Positions 61,428-64,000 of a DNA stretch of 64,000 bases are shown here, piece by piece. The DNA lies in contig OY811977.1 in assembly GCA_963681505.1 (NCBI GenBank), positions 1,587,717 to 1,651,716 of the forward strand, in the 5' to 3' direction. The position numbers were made by a program, and so were the translations under genes. The notes below the pieces were generated by a model. It ran no database searches, was not told the DNA's origin, and saw only the letters and a program-made list of their open reading frames with translations. The stretch's first letter is position 1. Every line of letters starts with the position of its first letter. The DNA is from Eunapius fragilis. Taxonomy: Eukaryota > Porifera > Demospongiae > Spongillida > Spongillidae.

Positions 61428-61556
61428 TAACCTACCCTTGGACAGCTTCCCTTCCCATGATGGCCCTTGCCCACAGACCTCACCAGGGACATGTTGAGGC
61501 GACTATAGATTTCGTTCAACATTTTGGGTCTGGGGATGGCTGGCTGATTATTATTA
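61428..61556 (-). mobile_element. LINE ORF2 C-terminal tail fragment 4
   Basis: Minus reading QPAIPRPKMLNEIYSRLNMS followed by LVRSVGKGHHG; short and frame-shifted at its end. Confidence 0.62.
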
Positions 61557-61796
61557 TTTTAATAGTTTTTATTGGCCTATGTGCCCTTACCACTTTAACG
61601 TTCTCTTTTTTGCGGGGGGAGTCCAGCTCGTATCCTATGAACGCAGATGGACTGACCTAACGATTCGCGCGCCTTCGGCTTCGAGGTACTATGGAAATGC
61701 ATCCACGTGCTGTGCGCTATTGATGCGTCGTCCAAGCGTCTCTGCAACAGAGTCGCGTACGCGCAATTCAGTGAGACGCGGATAGAAAGAGAAATC

Positions 61797-62756
61797 ATGA
61801 AAGCAAACGCCGCGGTTACCCGAGACTCTGGCGAACCTTTTCACCTGCGCACGGAGGTACGGTCGAAAAAGCCTCATCCTTACTGCCATGTATGTGCAAA
61901 CGACGACGACCTTGACGACGCAGTTCTGGACCTGCCGAAATTAAACCTACCGCGACTGCGCGGGAACTGCGCGCTGGTGACTACCAAACTGGGCGAAACA
62001 GTAAGCGCGCGTATAACGTTATAACCGTTCTAATTGAAGAACATTTATGCATGCACTACAGCAAACTGTTAGTTTAGTTTCCAGGCAGGCAACACGTATG
62101 TTATGTAATAGCGTTTTGGGGACCGTGTCGGGTTGCCAACGGCACAAGTATTACACAAGGATTACGTAATATTTGCACGTCTTGTCACGCACAGGTCTCC
62201 AGGTCTACTGTTGGACACGTGTTTGAACTCTCCATACCTATGGAAAACCCAAGCCCCCCAGAATACAACTGCCTTCATGACCCTCATCTGAAGGCATTCT
62301 TTGAAAAACGTTGCATGCGGAGCAGGCTACTGGCCGATGGCTACATCACACCCACTGGACATGTTCTGTGCTCCCTGAAAGAGTACAATACTTATCAACA
62401 CTTCTTGGAATCTGAGTTTAGCAAGTTCAAACAGCTCAGGGAAAATGTGCTTGTGGTAAGGCTGCCTCCTGCATCCATTCTCTCCTCCTCCCCATTCTCC
62501 TCCTTCCTCCCTCCTTCTCCCCCTCCCCCCCTCCTTCCTCCAGTCCGGGACCTCTCCCTCCTCCCTCTCCCCCTCCTCCCTCTCCCCCTCCTCCCTCTCC
62601 TCCTCCTCCCTCTCCCCCTCCTCCCTCTCCCCCTCCTCCCTCTCCCCCTCCTCTTTCCTAATCCATAACATCATGTAATGACTAGTTGTTGCTAACCAAC
62701 ACATCCTTCCCCAAAATATAAAACAAGCCCTGTAATAGTACAACTGCCTCTCCTGG

Positions 62757-62853
<97 letters not shown>

Positions 62854-63286
62854 CGTATATGACACACACACACACACACACGTGTATATGACATACGCAC
62901 ACATGCGTATATGACACACACACACACGTGTATATGACATACACACACATGCGTATATGACATACACACACACACACACACACATACACACACACACACA
63001 CCCATAACTACATGTAGTCAGGCCTGCAGTCACTCCATATACCTTCACCCTCCCCTTCCCCCTACTGTTCCCACCTCTCTGTAGGGACACAGCACAGACA
63101 AGCAGGAGCAGGGGAAGGTGACCCGCCATCTTGCTGAAGAGAGGAGGAGGGTGTTGGCACAAAGGCAGCGGGAGGTGAGAGAGATGCAGCACTCGGCCAA
63201 GATGGATGCCATTCAGGACAGGAGGGACAGGAAAGAGCTTGCCACGATGAAGCTGGAGGCTGAGAAAAGGGCAAAGACACGAGGAG
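61797..63286 (+). CDS. FSIP2-like protein, N-terminal exons only (continues past window)
   Basis: FSIP2 is a very large protein of the sperm flagellum fibrous sheath that binds AKAP4. Three exons in frame: 61797-62000, 62195-62455, 63085-63286 (phases 0, 0, 1). Exon 1 encodes DLPKLNLPRLRGNCALVTTK, comparable to human DLPLGVKLPVIPGSNAVFYTT; exon 2 has CLHDPHLKAFFEKRCMRSRL followed by GYITPTGHVLCSLKEYNTYQ, comparable to human SLHDPHLKAYYKRKDILKRL and GGYITSNNKVVCTLRELNKYR (from memory). Exon 3 is a charged coiled coil (LAEERRRVLAQRQREVREMQ). Start chosen as the only ATG upstream of the conserved block in that frame; the frame is open further 5'. The last donor (GAG/GTGTTA) is uncertain. The rest of the gene is beyond the right edge. 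Confidence 0.7.
62759..63000 (+). repeat. (AC)n with ATGCGTATATGACAT interruptions
   Basis: Pure AC to about 62850, then degenerate units, in an FSIP2-like intron. A C-rich tract (62500-62660, CTCCCTCTCCCC) precedes it. Confidence 0.9.
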
Positions 63287-63588
63287 GTGTTAATTTGGTA
63301 CCGGGGACTATGTTGGTAGGTATGGGGGGGGGGGGGGGGGGGGGGCACTGGGCATGGCTGTTGCCTAATGTAGTGGGACTGTTAGTATAGATCCTAGTGA
63401 TAGAGTGTTCCAATGGTGCAGGGTTAGTAGAACGGTGTGCCCTGACAGGGTATTAACTGAGAGATGTGGTATGCATTTTATTATCATTATTTAATGGGTG
63501 GAGGGGGGGATTGTTTTCAACACGTGACAGCATTGAGTGGGAGGAGTGGTTTGGTGTACAGGTAGAGAACCTGGTAGTACATTAGTGG

Positions 63589-64000
63589 CCCTAGGGGGGT
63601 AAGCAGGGGCCCTAGGGGGGTAAGCAGGGGCCCTAGGGGGGTAAGCAGGGGCCCTAGGGGGGTAAGCAGGGGCCCTAGGCGGGTAAGCAGGGGCCCTAGG
63701 GGGGTAAGCAGGGGCCCTAGGGGGGTAATCAGGGGCCCTAGGGGGGTAATCAGGGGCCCTAGGGGGGTAAGCAGGGGCCCTAGGGGGGTAAGCAGGGGCC
63801 CTAGGGGGGTAAGCAGGGGCCCTAGGGGGGTAAGCAGGGGTCCTAGGGGGATAGGCAGGGGGCCTAGGGGGTAAGCAGGGGCCCTAGGGGGGTAAGCAGG
63901 GGTCCTAGGGGATAGGCAGGGGCCCTAGGGGGGTAAGCAGGGGCCCTAGGGGGGTAAGCAGGGGTCCTAGGGGGATAGGCAGGGGTCCTAGGGGGATTGG
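63589..64000 (+). repeat. 21-bp minisatellite GGGGCCCTAGGGGGGTAAGCA, running off the window
   Basis: About 19 units to the window end; variants GGGGTCCTAGGGGGATAGGC appear near the right side. Very G-rich plus strand. Confidence 0.94.

Overview
This is nuclear DNA from an invertebrate animal. Genes are spliced with GT-AG and GC-AG introns, the genes recognised are metazoan (SF3A1, COX17, PHAX, an MBT-repeat protein, an FSIP2-like protein), and the sequence is full of (AC)n microsatellites, G homopolymers, hairpin MITEs and decayed LINE fragments. A sponge or another early-branching marine invertebrate is a reasonable guess from the 4CL-like tandem array, the Lys/Arg-rich 15-residue repeats and the LINE tail type, but the sequence does not settle the species.

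Layout. 1-30408 (minus): SF3A1, 17 exons in the window, with its C-terminus off the left edge. Its introns hold an R2/NeSL-like LINE reverse transcriptase relic (12.06-14.02 kb), two and a half damaged copies of the PHAX last exon (14.9-16.7 kb), a structurally complete U2 snRNA gene on the same strand (16905-17095), large minisatellites, and a group of hairpin MITEs (24.7-26.6 kb). 30537-30764 (plus): COX17, head to head with SF3A1 across 128 bp. 31419-33388 (minus): PHAX, three exons. 34975-49146: five 4-coumarate:CoA-ligase-like genes, the first on minus and four in tandem on plus. 49514-49966 (plus): a small TIR-domain gene. 52567-59225 (plus): a three-MBT-repeat protein with a proline-rich repetitive N-terminus. 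59.5-61.6 kb: LINE tail relics and a 660 bp pentanucleotide array. 61797 to beyond the right edge (plus): the N-terminal exons of an FSIP2-like gene.

How the genes relate. SF3A1 (a U2 snRNP protein), a U2 snRNA gene nested inside it, and PHAX (the nuclear export adaptor for U snRNAs) lie within about 17 kb of each other and cover three steps of U2 snRNP biogenesis. The nested U2 has intact stems, Sm site and promoter-like signals, but its branch-point recognition core is not the near-universal GUAGUA. The 4CL-like array has flanks homogenised at the DNA level around a divergent substrate-pocket segment. Each of the four tandem copies appears to start with a 9-nt coding micro-exon, and the last copy has lost the catalytic lysine. 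Exon boundaries were assigned by reading splice sites and phases and comparing with remembered family sequences; no alignment or expression data were available.
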